NCBI RefSeq assembly: GCF_000190635.1
Contig: NC_015172.1
Coordinates: 3,162,001-3,226,000, forward strand
Length of the DNA stretch: 64,000 nucleotides
Origin: Syntrophobotulus glycolicus DSM 8271
GTDB lineage: Bacteria; Bacillota; Desulfitobacteriia; Desulfitobacteriales; Syntrophobotulaceae
Direction: 5' to 3'
In this document: positions 23,779 to 31,801 of the stretch, piece by piece
Layout of the letters: each line of letters opens with the position of its first letter
Numbering within the stretch: position 1 is the first letter of the stretch
The notes under the pieces: generated by a model
Told to the model about the DNA's origin: nothing
The model's database searches: none
Seen by the model: only the letters and a program-made list of their open reading frames with translations
Translations under genes and position numbers: made by a program

Positions 23779-25539
23779 TTAATACGAGCCGTTTCTGAAT
23801 TTGAGAGCCCGGCTGATGACGGACTTGTAATCGACCTTTGTCCCGACCTTCAGCTCAAGGGCGGCCCTCACGGCCATCTCAAGAGCGTCCGGCCCGTCGT
23901 CGTTCTTGCCCATCGGGTATTCCTTCATCTGCTGAAGGAGGGTCTTGTGCTTCTCGTTGAATTTGATGTACCCGTTCTTGACGAACGGCTGCAAGGACTG
24001 AATTCTCAAGTCCTTGTTTTGGATGCTGTTGACCTCCTCAATCGGGAGGTACTCTCCGGCCTCCGCGCTGCGCTGCGCCATGACGTCCTTGAAAAAGTGC
24101 TGAAACTGCACCGTCTCGACCCGGAACTTGGCAAAGGGCTTTTTGTAGTCACGCCGGAGCCGCTTTGAGGTCTCGATTGCGTCTTCGATGATGACATCCG
24201 GCTTGCGCTTCTCAATAGAGGCGACGACCACATACATATAGCCCGTGCGGGTGTCCTTCGCGAGGCCGATGATTGCCGACGTGTCGCTCTTCTTGTTCTT
24301 GCCGAGGGATGGGTCATTCGCCCCCACAAAGAGGAAGCGGCCATCCGAGAAGTCGACCTCGTCGTCTTTGTAATAACTGAACCATTCCTCGTTGAATGCA
24401 CAGCTTTCGGGGTCGATAGGGTCGTTCTGGATTTCACTGTTGAAGCTGCTCTCGCCTTCAGATACCCGGATAACCATGAGGTCGTAATAAGAGAGCTTGG
24501 CTTCCCACAAAACCTCCGTCCCTTCGAGCATCTCCTCGCGATTCGCCTCAAAGAACGCCTTCGCGTCTTCCTGCCTGTCGTCATTGTTTAGGTCGGTATA
24601 AATTGCCTCCCATGCCGACCAGAGCTTTTCATTCTTTGCAAAACTGATGACGCCCCTATACTTGACCGTCTTGTACTGCGGATTCTTCGCAACATTGGCG
24701 AGCAGCGCGTCGAAGTGGAGGAGCGTCCCGATATATACAATGTCGGTGTAGGTGTCGCCCGCCTTCGACACGGCCTTATAAAACCAATTGCGGAGCTTTT
24801 TCCGTTGCTCCGGGGTGTTGACGTTCTCGTCGTTTTCGAGGTCGTCGCAAAGGATAAGGTCAGGACGCCATTGCTTGTGACGCCGTCCACGGATTTTCTT
24901 GCCGCTGCCGATAGCCTCAATCTTCACGCCGTTTGAAAGCAGGATGACTCCGGCCTTCCAAACCTTGCCCTGCATATCCCCGAAGTCTTCCCGGAGAGCT
25001 GCGTTTTCCTCATACTCCGTCTTGATGTCGGTGAGGAACCCCTCGGCCTGTTCGGAGCTGTCCGAGAGGATGATGATGTAATGCTTGTAACCGTAGGCCG
25101 AAGCGTGGACGGTGTCCTTGAAGGTGAACGTCGTCGACTTGGCGTGACCACGGGGAGCCTCAATCGCTCTCCGGCATCCTTCCGCCCGGGAGATTTCTTT
25201 CGCGTCCCGGATTGCGTTCTTGCCCTTCATCACGCCATCCTCCCAAATGTCGTCAAGCTCCCCGTGAAACTTCGGGGACTCCCTGACAAAATAGTGGGGG
25301 AGGTATGCCCGGCCAAAATATTCAAGGTCGAAGGCCCCGAGGCGTTTCCTCAGTCCCTTCTCACCTGTGAGCTCGGCTCCGTCTTGGTACTCCTTGAAGA
25401 GCTGCGCCCGTTCCTTTTGGTGTTTGCCTTCCCGTGTCGCGTATGTCTCGAAAAGCTCCCGCTGATATTGCCTATTGGCGACCTCCTCGCGGTCTTCCGG
25501 CTCTTCAAGTTTTTCGATGTATTCCTTGAGGTTAATCAT
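23779..25539 (-). CDS. Terminase large subunit (Mu gp28 family)
   Basis: 586 residues. The ATPase domain has a Walker A variant in IEAPRGHAKSTTFTF and Walker B with adjacent acid in DLILCDDLEND. The nuclease domain starts near FLFVGANDPSLGKNKKSD, whose aspartate is the first metal ligand. A conserved NSIQNKDLRIQSLQPFVKNG segment follows. It drives headful packaging of integrated phage DNA together with the small subunit encoded upstream. Confidence 0.94.
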   Translation of the reverse strand: MINLKEYIEKLEEPEDREEVANRQYQRELFETYATREGKHQKERAQLFKEYQDGAELTGEKGLRKRLGAFDLEYFGRAYLPHYFVRESPKFHGELDDIWEDGVMKGKNAIRDAKEISRAEGCRRAIEAPRGHAKSTTFTFKDTVHASAYGYKHYIIILSDSSEQAEGFLTDIKTEYEENAALREDFGDMQGKVWKAGVILLSNGVKIEAIGSGKKIRGRRHKQWRPDLILCDDLENDENVNTPEQRKKLRNWFYKAVSKAGDTYTDIVYIGTLLHFDALLANVAKNPQYKTVKYRGVISFAKNEKLWSAWEAIYTDLNNDDRQEDAKAFFEANREEMLEGTEVLWEAKLSYYDLMVIRVSEGESSFNSEIQNDPIDPESCAFNEEWFSYYKDDEVDFSDGRFLFVGANDPSLGKNKKSDTSAIIGLAKDTRTGYMYVVVASIEKRKPDVIIEDAIETSKRLRRDYKKPFAKFRVETVQFQHFFKDVMAQRSAEAGEYLPIEEVNSIQNKDLRIQSLQPFVKNGYIKFNEKHKTLLQQMKEYPMGKNDDGPDALEMAVRAALELKVGTKVDYKSVISRALKFRNGSY

Positions 25540-26092
25540 CTGTCAGTATCTTCTCACGGGCCTTTTGGAGGACTGCGTGCAGCTCTCGGGTGAGCTGCGG
25601 GTCTGACTTGATTGCCTTTGTCAGGTCGTCCTCAAGGGCCTCGAAAGCAAGCTCCATCTTAGTTTTATAATCCCGTTTGACCTTCTGCTCATAAACTCCC
25701 ACACGGGAAAGGGAGGCGATGAGCCGCCCGGCCTTGTCAAGCGGCATCTCCGCGAAGTCATCCTCCGCCGTTGACACCCTCTGCATCAAGCCGTCCATCA
25801 AGACCATCCTCGACGCCTTTGTGAAGTCGAGGTCGGGATTTTTCTCGACGGCTGCGGCGATTGCTTTTGTCCGTTCAAGGGTCTCGGCGACACGCTGCGC
25901 CGCCTGATTCGCACGGATAGCATACCGCCCGACCGCGCTTTTGCTGACGTTGTAACCCTCCGACTTGAGCCATGCTGCAATCTCTTCGTAGGTGTTGGAC
26001 GTGTCGAGGAGCTGCGCGTCGAGCTGCTCCTTGATGTCGTCCGGGAGCTGTGTGATTTTTGAGCTGACCCTTGTCCGTCTTCTCTCGGCCAT
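25532..26092 (-). CDS. Terminase small subunit-like protein (DUF3486, Mu gp27)
   Basis: 186 residues starting with a basic helix-turn-helix-like region (LPDDIKEQLDAQLLDTSNTY, EIAAWLKSEGYNVSKSAVGRYA). The spacing fits DUF3486, the small terminase of Mu-like phages, which recognises phage end DNA. It overlaps the large subunit gene by 8 nt and the upstream gene by one base. Confidence 0.88.
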   Translation of the reverse strand: MAERRRTRVSSKITQLPDDIKEQLDAQLLDTSNTYEEIAAWLKSEGYNVSKSAVGRYAIRANQAAQRVAETLERTKAIAAAVEKNPDLDFTKASRMVLMDGLMQRVSTAEDDFAEMPLDKAGRLIASLSRVGVYEQKVKRDYKTKMELAFEALEDDLTKAIKSDPQLTRELHAVLQKAREKILTDD

Positions 26093-26406
26093 TACACATC
26101 AACTCCCGGGTCGTCGATTGTCCCTTCGACGAGGTCAACTCCTTTTTTCGTGAGTTTGATGACCGCATCCTTGCGGTATGCGTTGTACGCATTAACCGAC
26201 CTGTCGACAAAAGCGATGTATTCGCCCTCCTTCAGATAATCGAGATGCTTGCTGATGTCCGGGGAGACAATCATTCCGTCCGCGACGAGTGCGTTCGTTA
26301 TCTGCCGGAGGAGCAGCGTGTTTTGATGACCCTTGACGAGGCTCCTGATGATATAGCCGCGAATCGCCTTATTGCGGCTAACCTCAAGCTCATTCATCTC
26401 ATCCAT
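26092..26406 (-). CDS. Winged-helix-like phage protein (104 aa)
   Basis: The fold suggested by helices NKAIRGYIIRSLVKGHQNTL, LRQITNALVADGMIVSPD and the wing-like EYIAFVDRSVN...IKLTKKGVDLV is a winged helix. Similar small proteins precede the small terminase in Mu-like phages. A DNA-binding or packaging role is possible. It is coupled (TAATG overlap) to the terminase small subunit gene. Confidence 0.7.
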   Translation of the reverse strand: MDEMNELEVSRNKAIRGYIIRSLVKGHQNTLLLRQITNALVADGMIVSPDISKHLDYLKEGEYIAFVDRSVNAYNAYRKDAVIKLTKKGVDLVEGTIDDPGVDV

Positions 26407-26410
26407 GTTG

Positions 26411-26707
26411 TCACCCCTCCTTTGTTACTTTGTAGTGCAGTATCTTATCAAGCTTTGCGTTCATGTCGCCCATCTGCTTGTCGACGTTGTTGAGCGTTCG
26501 GATGAAGTCCTCCCTTAAGACATAGACAAGAGGGAGGTCACTCTTCAGCTCGGAAAGCTCGGTCTTGACCTTCTCAATGTCATCCGAGTTTTTCTTGATT
26601 GCGTCCTTCATGTCACCGATTGCGGTCTTGACCGCCCAACCAATGAGCGCGATGACAAGCGTCGTGATGGTCTGAAGCGCGAACATGAAAATTTGACTTG
26701 CTTCCAT
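26411..26707 (-). CDS. Membrane-anchored coiled-coil protein (DUF2730-like)
   Basis: 98 residues: one N-terminal transmembrane helix (FALQTITTLVIALIGWAV) followed by a long coiled coil (IKKNSDDIEKVKTELSELKS). Mu-like phages encode such DUF2730 proteins between lysis and packaging genes. It may help holin/spanin function or tail attachment to membrane; the exact role is unknown. Confidence 0.75.
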   Translation of the reverse strand: MEASQIFMFALQTITTLVIALIGWAVKTAIGDMKDAIKKNSDDIEKVKTELSELKSDLPLVYVLREDFIRTLNNVDKQMGDMNAKLDKILHYKVTKEG

Positions 26708-26719
26708 GCCCTCACTCCT

Positions 26720-27154
26720 TTATTGCGTCATCGCCTTCAGTTCGAGCACCTTCTCCTCAATGAGCTTGGAGAGATAGTCCTTGAAGCTGCCGAGGTTTTC
26801 CTCGATGATTTTTTGAGCCTCCGGCTTTAATGCCGCCGAGATTTCTTCCGCCGCCTGTTTTGACAGGGCGACAAGCTCGGAACGGTCGACCTTGCCGTCT
26901 TTGACGGCTTCCCTGAGACTCTTTGCCGTGGTCTGCTCAATGGCGGCCACGGTGACGGTCGTCAGCTCTTCGACATCCTGAAGGGCGTTGTTGAGCAGGC
27001 GGCGCGCTTCCTCGTCTTTGAGCTGCGCGGTTTGCGCCTTCACCTTTTCGGTCAGCTTTCGGATGCCGTATGTAGCATACGCCGCAAGAAGACCGATGAG
27101 GGCGAGGACGAGGGTGACGACGACATCGCTTGCCATTGTCTGAATGGTTTCCAT
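26720..27154 (-). CDS. Holin-like protein
   Basis: 144 residues with one N-terminal membrane helix (VVVTLVLALIGLLAAYATYG) followed by an amphipathic, charged helical domain. It resembles the phage LLH/holin-6 type, in which a short TM anchor precedes a long cytoplasmic helix. It lies two genes downstream of the endolysin gene. The hairpin at 27189-27215 lies directly upstream and could limit its expression until late. Confidence 0.75.
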   Translation of the reverse strand: METIQTMASDVVVTLVLALIGLLAAYATYGIRKLTEKVKAQTAQLKDEEARRLLNNALQDVEELTTVTVAAIEQTTAKSLREAVKDGKVDRSELVALSKQAAEEISAALKPEAQKIIEENLGSFKDYLSKLIEEKVLELKAMTQ

Positions 27155-27188
27155 CTTGACTCCTCCTTTGCAATTTTGGGAATAAAAT

Positions 27189-27215
27189 AACCATAGGAGC
27201 GAAGCTCCTATGGTT
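27189..27215 (-). terminator. Hairpin between the Mor-like gene and the holin gene
   Basis: AACCATAGGAGC and GCTCCTATGGTT form a perfect 12-bp stem with a 3-nt loop, followed on the minus strand by ATTTTATT. It would end or attenuate middle transcription after the activator gene and separate it from the holin/packaging operon. No clear new promoter was seen after it. Confidence 0.65.
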
Positions 27216-27274
27216 AATGTTACCTTATGCCTTGTGAAGTTTATATGTGTAGCACTTCTGAGAATTGATTCTTA

Positions 27275-27604
27275 TTACACGGCCTTTTCATCCCCCGGGC
27301 CGGGCAAATCAAAGAGGGAAAGCTGACCTTCGGCGTGGCCGTCGCCGCATAACTGTCGTACCCATCGCTCGGTTACATCGTACTTCTTGGCGAGCTCCAT
27401 GTGATTGTACCCGTTGAACTCCTCTCTAATCCTCGCGTCTCTGACCGGGCGGACGACACTTTCAGTCTTCGGCAGGTATATCGTTGAACCGCCGACGAGC
27501 TGTGTGAGCTTGACGAGATTCTCGACGCCGATTGCTTCCGCTATTTCCCTGTAAAGGCCCTCGGGAATCTGTTCGAGCGTGAGCTCTTTTGCTAATGCGT
27601 CCAT
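27275..27604 (-). CDS. Mor/C-family transcription activator
   Basis: 109 residues. The N-terminal dimerisation part (EQIPEGLYREIAEAIGVENLV) is followed by VGGSTIYLPKTESVVRPVRD and a C-terminal helix-turn-helix (NHMELAKKYDVTERWVRQL). The G-G-S-T-I-Y-(L/I)-P strand followed by an HTH is the signature of the Mor family. Mu Mor activates the middle promoter and C the late promoters. Only one member is visible here, so it may serve both roles. Confidence 0.9.
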   Translation of the reverse strand: MDALAKELTLEQIPEGLYREIAEAIGVENLVKLTQLVGGSTIYLPKTESVVRPVRDARIREEFNGYNHMELAKKYDVTERWVRQLCGDGHAEGQLSLFDLPGPGDEKAV

Positions 27605-27622
27605 ACCGCGACCTCCTGAATC

Positions 27623-29113
27623 TTATTTACACATTTTGCCGAGTATCCCGAAGACCTCCCCGATTGTGATTGTGTCCCCGAGCTTGGCCGACCAGTATTC
27701 CGGGCTACTGATGACGCCCGCCGCGACCAGCTTGTCAAAGCCGTCGCGCTGCCACCGGGGAACGCTTGACTCCTCCTGCGGCGTTTCTTGGGGAGGAGGG
27801 AGGACAACGGGCTCCTTCAATATGGCATTGAGTATCTTGATGATGTCGGCTCCGTAGCCGTTGCCCGGATACGCCCATCCGGCCCCGTTGGGATTGTCTC
27901 CGGCTCCCAGCCACTCAATATATATTGCGGAGCCTCTCTTGACTAAACCGAAGCGAGGGTCGACGCACGCCTGTTTTAACGCTTCTGTGCTGGCATACGC
28001 CTTCAGGTGTTGTATTTGTGCCCTGGCTCCGAGTCTCGGGCTCTCAAAGCTTGCGGCCTGTCCTTGGCTGTTTCCGTTTAAGGCTCCGATACCTGCGTAA
28101 TTGTTTTGCTCAGGAAGGACGATGCCGCCATATTTGAAGCACCCTGTCTCCTTGAGGGACTGAGCCCAAGCAACATCCGCCCTCACACCTTCAACTTCTG
28201 CCTCCTCGACGAATATCTTCGCCAGCTCCTCAATAGTGCAGGAGGGAAGGAGAGGTTTTGGATTTACCTTCAGCGCGTAGGCTGCCATCTGCGCCGCCGT
28301 CGCCTCCGTCTTGCCCATGATGAGCGTCCCCTGTTCCTTTGGCTCTTCCTTCGGCGGCTGCGGTACAGAGGAGGAAAGAGGATAAACCTTTTGGCCCTTC
28401 TCATCAAACACGCTGTACCCCGGATTCTTGTCGCATTCCACCTTTGCATTCTCAAGGATTCTGTACGCTCCAACCTGAGACTTTGCATCCTCCCAAGTTT
28501 TCCGCACCCTGTAGAGCTGCTCTGCGGGAACTGCGCCCTTTTCAATGTACGTCACGCCGAGGAGCTCGCAAATGACCTTTACTTGAGCCTCAGCCATGCT
28601 TTCAAGGTTAGCGTCCACCTTCAGGAACGCCTCGTCCACTGCGTTGTCGTGGAACCCGTTTTCAATCAGGAATACGTGCGGCACGCCAGCAGCCACGGCG
28701 GAACGGATAACTCCGTAATAATCATATCCTTTGGTTGTCTCCGATTCTCTTGTCTTGGCTCCCCGGTCATTATTCCCCATGACCTTTGAGACCGCTGCCG
28801 AAAGTTTTCCGGCCCAAGCCTTGTCTTGGGCGATGCGGACTGAATAGAAGCACTCTACTCCACGGGCTTGACCATTGGCGGCGTTGGAGTGTTCGCTGAT
28901 GAAGACGTCGCTCCCTTTGGCACGCTTGCCGCGCTCATCAAGACTCGGGTCTTCGTTTTCCGACCTTGTCAGACTGGCATCAATCCCGCACCTGATGAGG
29001 GCGTTTCTGAGGAAGTTTGAGAGCTTCCACATCCCGGCATATTCATAATACCCGGTAGGGCCTTTATTCACATTCCCCGGAGCGTGGCCGGGGTCGATGG
29101 TTACTTTTTTCAT
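27623..29113 (-). CDS. Bifunctional endolysin: N-acetylmuramoyl-L-alanine amidase plus glucosaminidase-type domain
   Basis: 496 residues. Residues 1-190 are an Amidase_3 zinc amidase: VTIDPGHAPGNVNKGPTGYYE supplies the first histidine, FISEHSNAANG the second and LIENGFHDN the catalytic glutamate region. Residues about 285-445 resemble GH73-type glucosaminidases (LAKIFVEEAEVEGVRADVAW, AQSLKETGCFKYGG, NNYAGIGAL, RLGARAQIQHLKAYAS). A short C-terminal module (WQRDGFDKLVAAGVISSPEYW) may bind the wall. Together they cut two bonds of peptidoglycan for host lysis. No signal peptide is present, so a holin is needed. Confidence 0.92.
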   Translation of the reverse strand: MKKVTIDPGHAPGNVNKGPTGYYEYAGMWKLSNFLRNALIRCGIDASLTRSENEDPSLDERGKRAKGSDVFISEHSNAANGQARGVECFYSVRIAQDKAWAGKLSAAVSKVMGNNDRGAKTRESETTKGYDYYGVIRSAVAAGVPHVFLIENGFHDNAVDEAFLKVDANLESMAEAQVKVICELLGVTYIEKGAVPAEQLYRVRKTWEDAKSQVGAYRILENAKVECDKNPGYSVFDEKGQKVYPLSSSVPQPPKEEPKEQGTLIMGKTEATAAQMAAYALKVNPKPLLPSCTIEELAKIFVEEAEVEGVRADVAWAQSLKETGCFKYGGIVLPEQNNYAGIGALNGNSQGQAASFESPRLGARAQIQHLKAYASTEALKQACVDPRFGLVKRGSAIYIEWLGAGDNPNGAGWAYPGNGYGADIIKILNAILKEPVVLPPPQETPQEESSVPRWQRDGFDKLVAAGVISSPEYWSAKLGDTITIGEVFGILGKMCK

Positions 29114-29125
29114 ACCGATTCCTCC

Positions 29126-29512
29126 TTATAATCTCATAATTGGAGCAAATACCTTATCGACATACTCTCCGATGGTGTATTGTGCGCGACCCTCCGCTTT
29201 GAGGGCCTCCGTGAACTTCCTTGTCTCAAGCGCAATCTTGAGGGCCTTGAGGACTCCGACCTGCTCCGGCGTGACCTCTCGCATGTCCTTGCCGACCATG
29301 TTGAAGACGGCCTGGTAAAGGTAGAATGCGAGGTCTGCTTTTTCTTCGGCGGCCTCCCACTCTGTGAGGATTTCCTTTGCAAACTTCTTGCGGTTGAGCT
29401 TTGGCTTGTCGGGAGGGATGACGCCCTTTTCCTGAAGTCTCTTTTTAGCCTCAGCCCGGGCCGCCTTCTCGCGTGCGGTCATTTTCTTAGGTTTCTTTGT
29501 TTTCCCCGGCAT
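29126..29512 (-). CDS. Hypothetical early phage protein (128 aa)
   Basis: Start ATG 29512 (MPGKTKKPKKMTAREKAARA) follows GGAGG; the longer frame to 29554 lies in the previous gene. A strongly basic N-terminus is followed by two helices (FAKEILTEWEAAEEKADLAF, YLYQAVFNMVGKDMREV). No family is recognised. It lies between GemA and the endolysin and overlaps gemA by 26 nt. Confidence 0.65.
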   Translation of the reverse strand: MPGKTKKPKKMTAREKAARAEAKKRLQEKGVIPPDKPKLNRKKFAKEILTEWEAAEEKADLAFYLYQAVFNMVGKDMREVTPEQVGVLKALKIALETRKFTEALKAEGRAQYTIGEYVDKVFAPIMRL

Positions 29513-29957
29513 CGCCTTCCTCCTTCCTGTCGACCATCTTCTTGAGGGCCTCAATGAGCTTGTGGCTCTGCGGAACTGTCAGCCATTCGATGCGGTCGAC
29601 CTTGAACATCTTTTTGACAAAGCCGTTGATTCGGTCATTGTTGTTGTTCCATCCGAGCTCCCCGGTGAGGGCGTAAATCTTGCGGCGGAGCTTCTCGGTC
29701 TGAGGATTGCCGCCCTCGTCCGTCCGCTTGCCGCGCTCAGCCCGGTTGACATCGTCCTTCATGTTGGAGAGTACCCGGCACACCTTGTCGACTTCGCCCT
29801 GCGTCAGCTTCCTCATGCTGTCCTTGCCCGTCTCCCGCCCGATGATGCCGTACAGGTCTTCATCGTCAAGGGAGAGCTCCGGGGACTTCGCGAGCCCCCA
29901 AATGGTGCGGATAGAATAGCGGGGGCGATTGCGCCCCCCATATGCTTTCCCTGCCAT
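29487..29957 (-). CDS. gemA: GemA-like regulatory protein (Mu gp16, DUF1018)
   Basis: 156 residues. The C-terminal region PQTEKLRRKIYALTGELGWN, RINGFVKKMFKVDRIEWLTV, PQSHKLIEALKKMV is the hallmark of DUF1018/GemA. In Mu, GemA/MozR affects host gene expression and DNA supercoiling after induction. It sits next to Gam in the early operon. Confidence 0.92.
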   Translation of the reverse strand: MAGKAYGGRNRPRYSIRTIWGLAKSPELSLDDEDLYGIIGRETGKDSMRKLTQGEVDKVCRVLSNMKDDVNRAERGKRTDEGGNPQTEKLRRKIYALTGELGWNNNNDRINGFVKKMFKVDRIEWLTVPQSHKLIEALKKMVDRKEEGDAGENKET

Positions 29958-29968
29958 AACACCGCCTC

Positions 29969-30481
29969 CTAACGCTGTAAAGCTTGCAGCTTCTCCCGGT
30001 CGGTCTCATACCAAAAGGTGTCTTCTTTTTTCAGCGACGCTCCGACCCGGAGGATTTCGTCCTCGGTGTACTTCTTGAGTATGTCCTTGTTGATGGTCTC
30101 GGTAACAACGATGCAGTCGTTCATCTTGCGGGACTTGAGGCTCTTGATGATTGCCGCGAGCTTTTCCTTCGCCTTCGGGAGTATAACCTTCGTGCTCATG
30201 CGGAAGCCCGTCTTTCCGAAGTTCAGCGTCTTTGTCTTGCCGTCGAGCTCTCCCCGGTGCTCCTCAACAAACGCCTTGATGTCCTTGCCGATAGCGGCGA
30301 TGCGGTCTTGAATAGGTTTCGCCTCCTGCGCCGCCGTGAGCTTAATGCCTTGAATCTGCTTGTTCATTTCGCCCTCTATGTCCACGAGGTCAAGCTCAGC
30401 CTCGGCGATTTCCTTGAGGGCGGCGTCGACCTCTTCCCATGTCTTATAGACCGGGGCCTCCTTGATTCTTGTCCTTGCCAT
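29969..30481 (-). CDS. gam: Host-nuclease inhibitor Gam
   Basis: 170 residues. The coiled-coil layout with AELDLVDIEGEMNKQIQGIK, IQDRIAAIGKDIKAFVEEHR, KTLNFGKTGFRMSTKVILP matches the Mu Gam family. Mu Gam is a Ku-like dimer that binds DNA ends and blocks host exonucleases during lytic transposition. The ATG overlaps the stop of the upstream gene by one base, in the early operon. Confidence 0.93.
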   Translation of the reverse strand: MARTRIKEAPVYKTWEEVDAALKEIAEAELDLVDIEGEMNKQIQGIKLTAAQEAKPIQDRIAAIGKDIKAFVEEHRGELDGKTKTLNFGKTGFRMSTKVILPKAKEKLAAIIKSLKSRKMNDCIVVTETINKDILKKYTEDEILRVGASLKKEDTFWYETDREKLQALQR

Positions 30482-30789
30482 TACTTTTCACCTCTTTCGA
30501 TGTCTGATAGTGTGACGGTTGCGAGTTTGCCTTCCGGGGTAGTGAAGCTCACCCCGACGACCTTCCCGGCCCGAACCTCGAACCCGAGGCCGAGCTGCCT
30601 GTGAAACAGTTCAAAGACTTCGACCGGGAGCTCCTCAACGGACTGAGCCTCCCTGATGGGGAGGCAGTTCATCGAGACCGCTGTGAGAATGTTCTGCTTG
30701 ACCGTCGCCTTGCTGTCGAGCCCTTGTTCGAGGCAGGTGAGGCCGACCGTTACGGCCTCGTCGATTTTTAATGCCGCTGTGCTTCTCAT
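30481..30789 (-). CDS. Hypothetical early phage protein (102 aa)
   Basis: Mixed alpha/beta protein (LKIDEAVTVGLTCLEQGLDS; RAGKVVGVSFTTPEGKLATV). It is translated between muB and gam with a one-base overlap to gam. No recognisable family or catalytic motif. Confidence 0.65.
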   Translation of the reverse strand: MRSTAALKIDEAVTVGLTCLEQGLDSKATVKQNILTAVSMNCLPIREAQSVEELPVEVFELFHRQLGLGFEVRAGKVVGVSFTTPEGKLATVTLSDIERGEK

Positions 30790-30809
30790 TGTTTATCCTC
30801 CTTCCGTCC

Positions 30810-31784
30810 TTAAAGCATCATCATGTTAGATGCTTGATTGATGATGGTCAGCGTGATTCTGGACTCCCCGCGCTCCTTCATGATGCGGAAAACGTTGTTG
30901 AGCGTGCGGTCGAGGAGTCGGAAGCAGCCTGTTTGATGGTTGCACGCCCGGGACTTCAGCTCCGCAAGGGCGTCCTCCTCGACTTCGTAACCTTCGAGGA
31001 AGTTATCGACCTCCTTGCCGGAGAGCCCCTTGAGGCTTGCGTAAAAGTCGACGCGATTCGCGAAGCGGGTGAGGTAGGACTTTATCTGCGCTTCGAGCTT
31101 CGGCTCGCCCGCGATGACCATGCCGACATCGGACTGGTCGAATATGGCCCGGAGAATTTCCATCTTCTTTTGTGTGTACTTGGAGATGAGCTTGTCCGCC
31201 TCGTCGATAATAAGCAGATAACCGCGATTGACGTTGAAGAACTCCCTGATTCCGTTAACGCGCTTCCATATCGTCCCGTAGGTGGTAGGGATGCCGAGAG
31301 CCCTTTCGATGGACTCCACGAGGTCTCTTGAGCTCATGGTGTCGTCGCATTCGATATAGGCGACCCGGGGCATCTTGGAGTAATACTTGAGGGCGTGGGT
31401 CTTGCCGAAGCCAGACTTTCCGACCACGATGCCGAGCCCGATGTACTCCTGACAGGAATTGCATACGCCGATGATGTTCTGCGCGTCCCGGCTCTCAAAG
31501 AAGCTCTTCCGCTTTGTGAAATTGACGACCTTCGCTCTTTCGGCAGTTGCGGCAACGAGCTCCTCACCCGTTACCTCCGCGAGGAAGGCGGTGAGCTTCG
31601 CTTCAAGCTCCGTCGCGTCGCTGTCGTATTTCCCGGAAAGATACCGGGAGACCGTCGTCCGTGAATAGTTGATGGTGCTCGCGAGGTCTGTGATGGTCTT
31701 GCCTTCGCGTTTAATGTACTCGTTGACCTTGTCTGCAAGAGTTTTAATTTCGCCTGTGTAGGCTTTTGCTGCCGTTGCTTCCAT
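30810..31784 (-). CDS. Transposition target-activator ATPase (MuB-like)
   Basis: Preferred start ATG 31784 has AGGGGAT upstream; an ATG six codons earlier overlaps the transposase stop but lacks a site. 324 residues: an N-terminal XRE-type helix-turn-helix (ITDLASTINYSRTTVSRYLS) and an AAA+ domain with Walker A VVGKSGFGKTHALKYY and Walker B GYLLIIDEADKL, then a sensor region (VGMVIAGEPKLEAQI). MuB binds target DNA, stimulates the transposase and gives target immunity. It directly follows the transposase gene. Confidence 0.94.
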   Translation of the reverse strand: MEATAAKAYTGEIKTLADKVNEYIKREGKTITDLASTINYSRTTVSRYLSGKYDSDATELEAKLTAFLAEVTGEELVAATAERAKVVNFTKRKSFFESRDAQNIIGVCNSCQEYIGLGIVVGKSGFGKTHALKYYSKMPRVAYIECDDTMSSRDLVESIERALGIPTTYGTIWKRVNGIREFFNVNRGYLLIIDEADKLISKYTQKKMEILRAIFDQSDVGMVIAGEPKLEAQIKSYLTRFANRVDFYASLKGLSGKEVDNFLEGYEVEEDALAELKSRACNHQTGCFRLLDRTLNNVFRIMKERGESRITLTIINQASNMMML

Positions 31785-31801
31785 TTTGTTATCCCCTTTC
31801 A

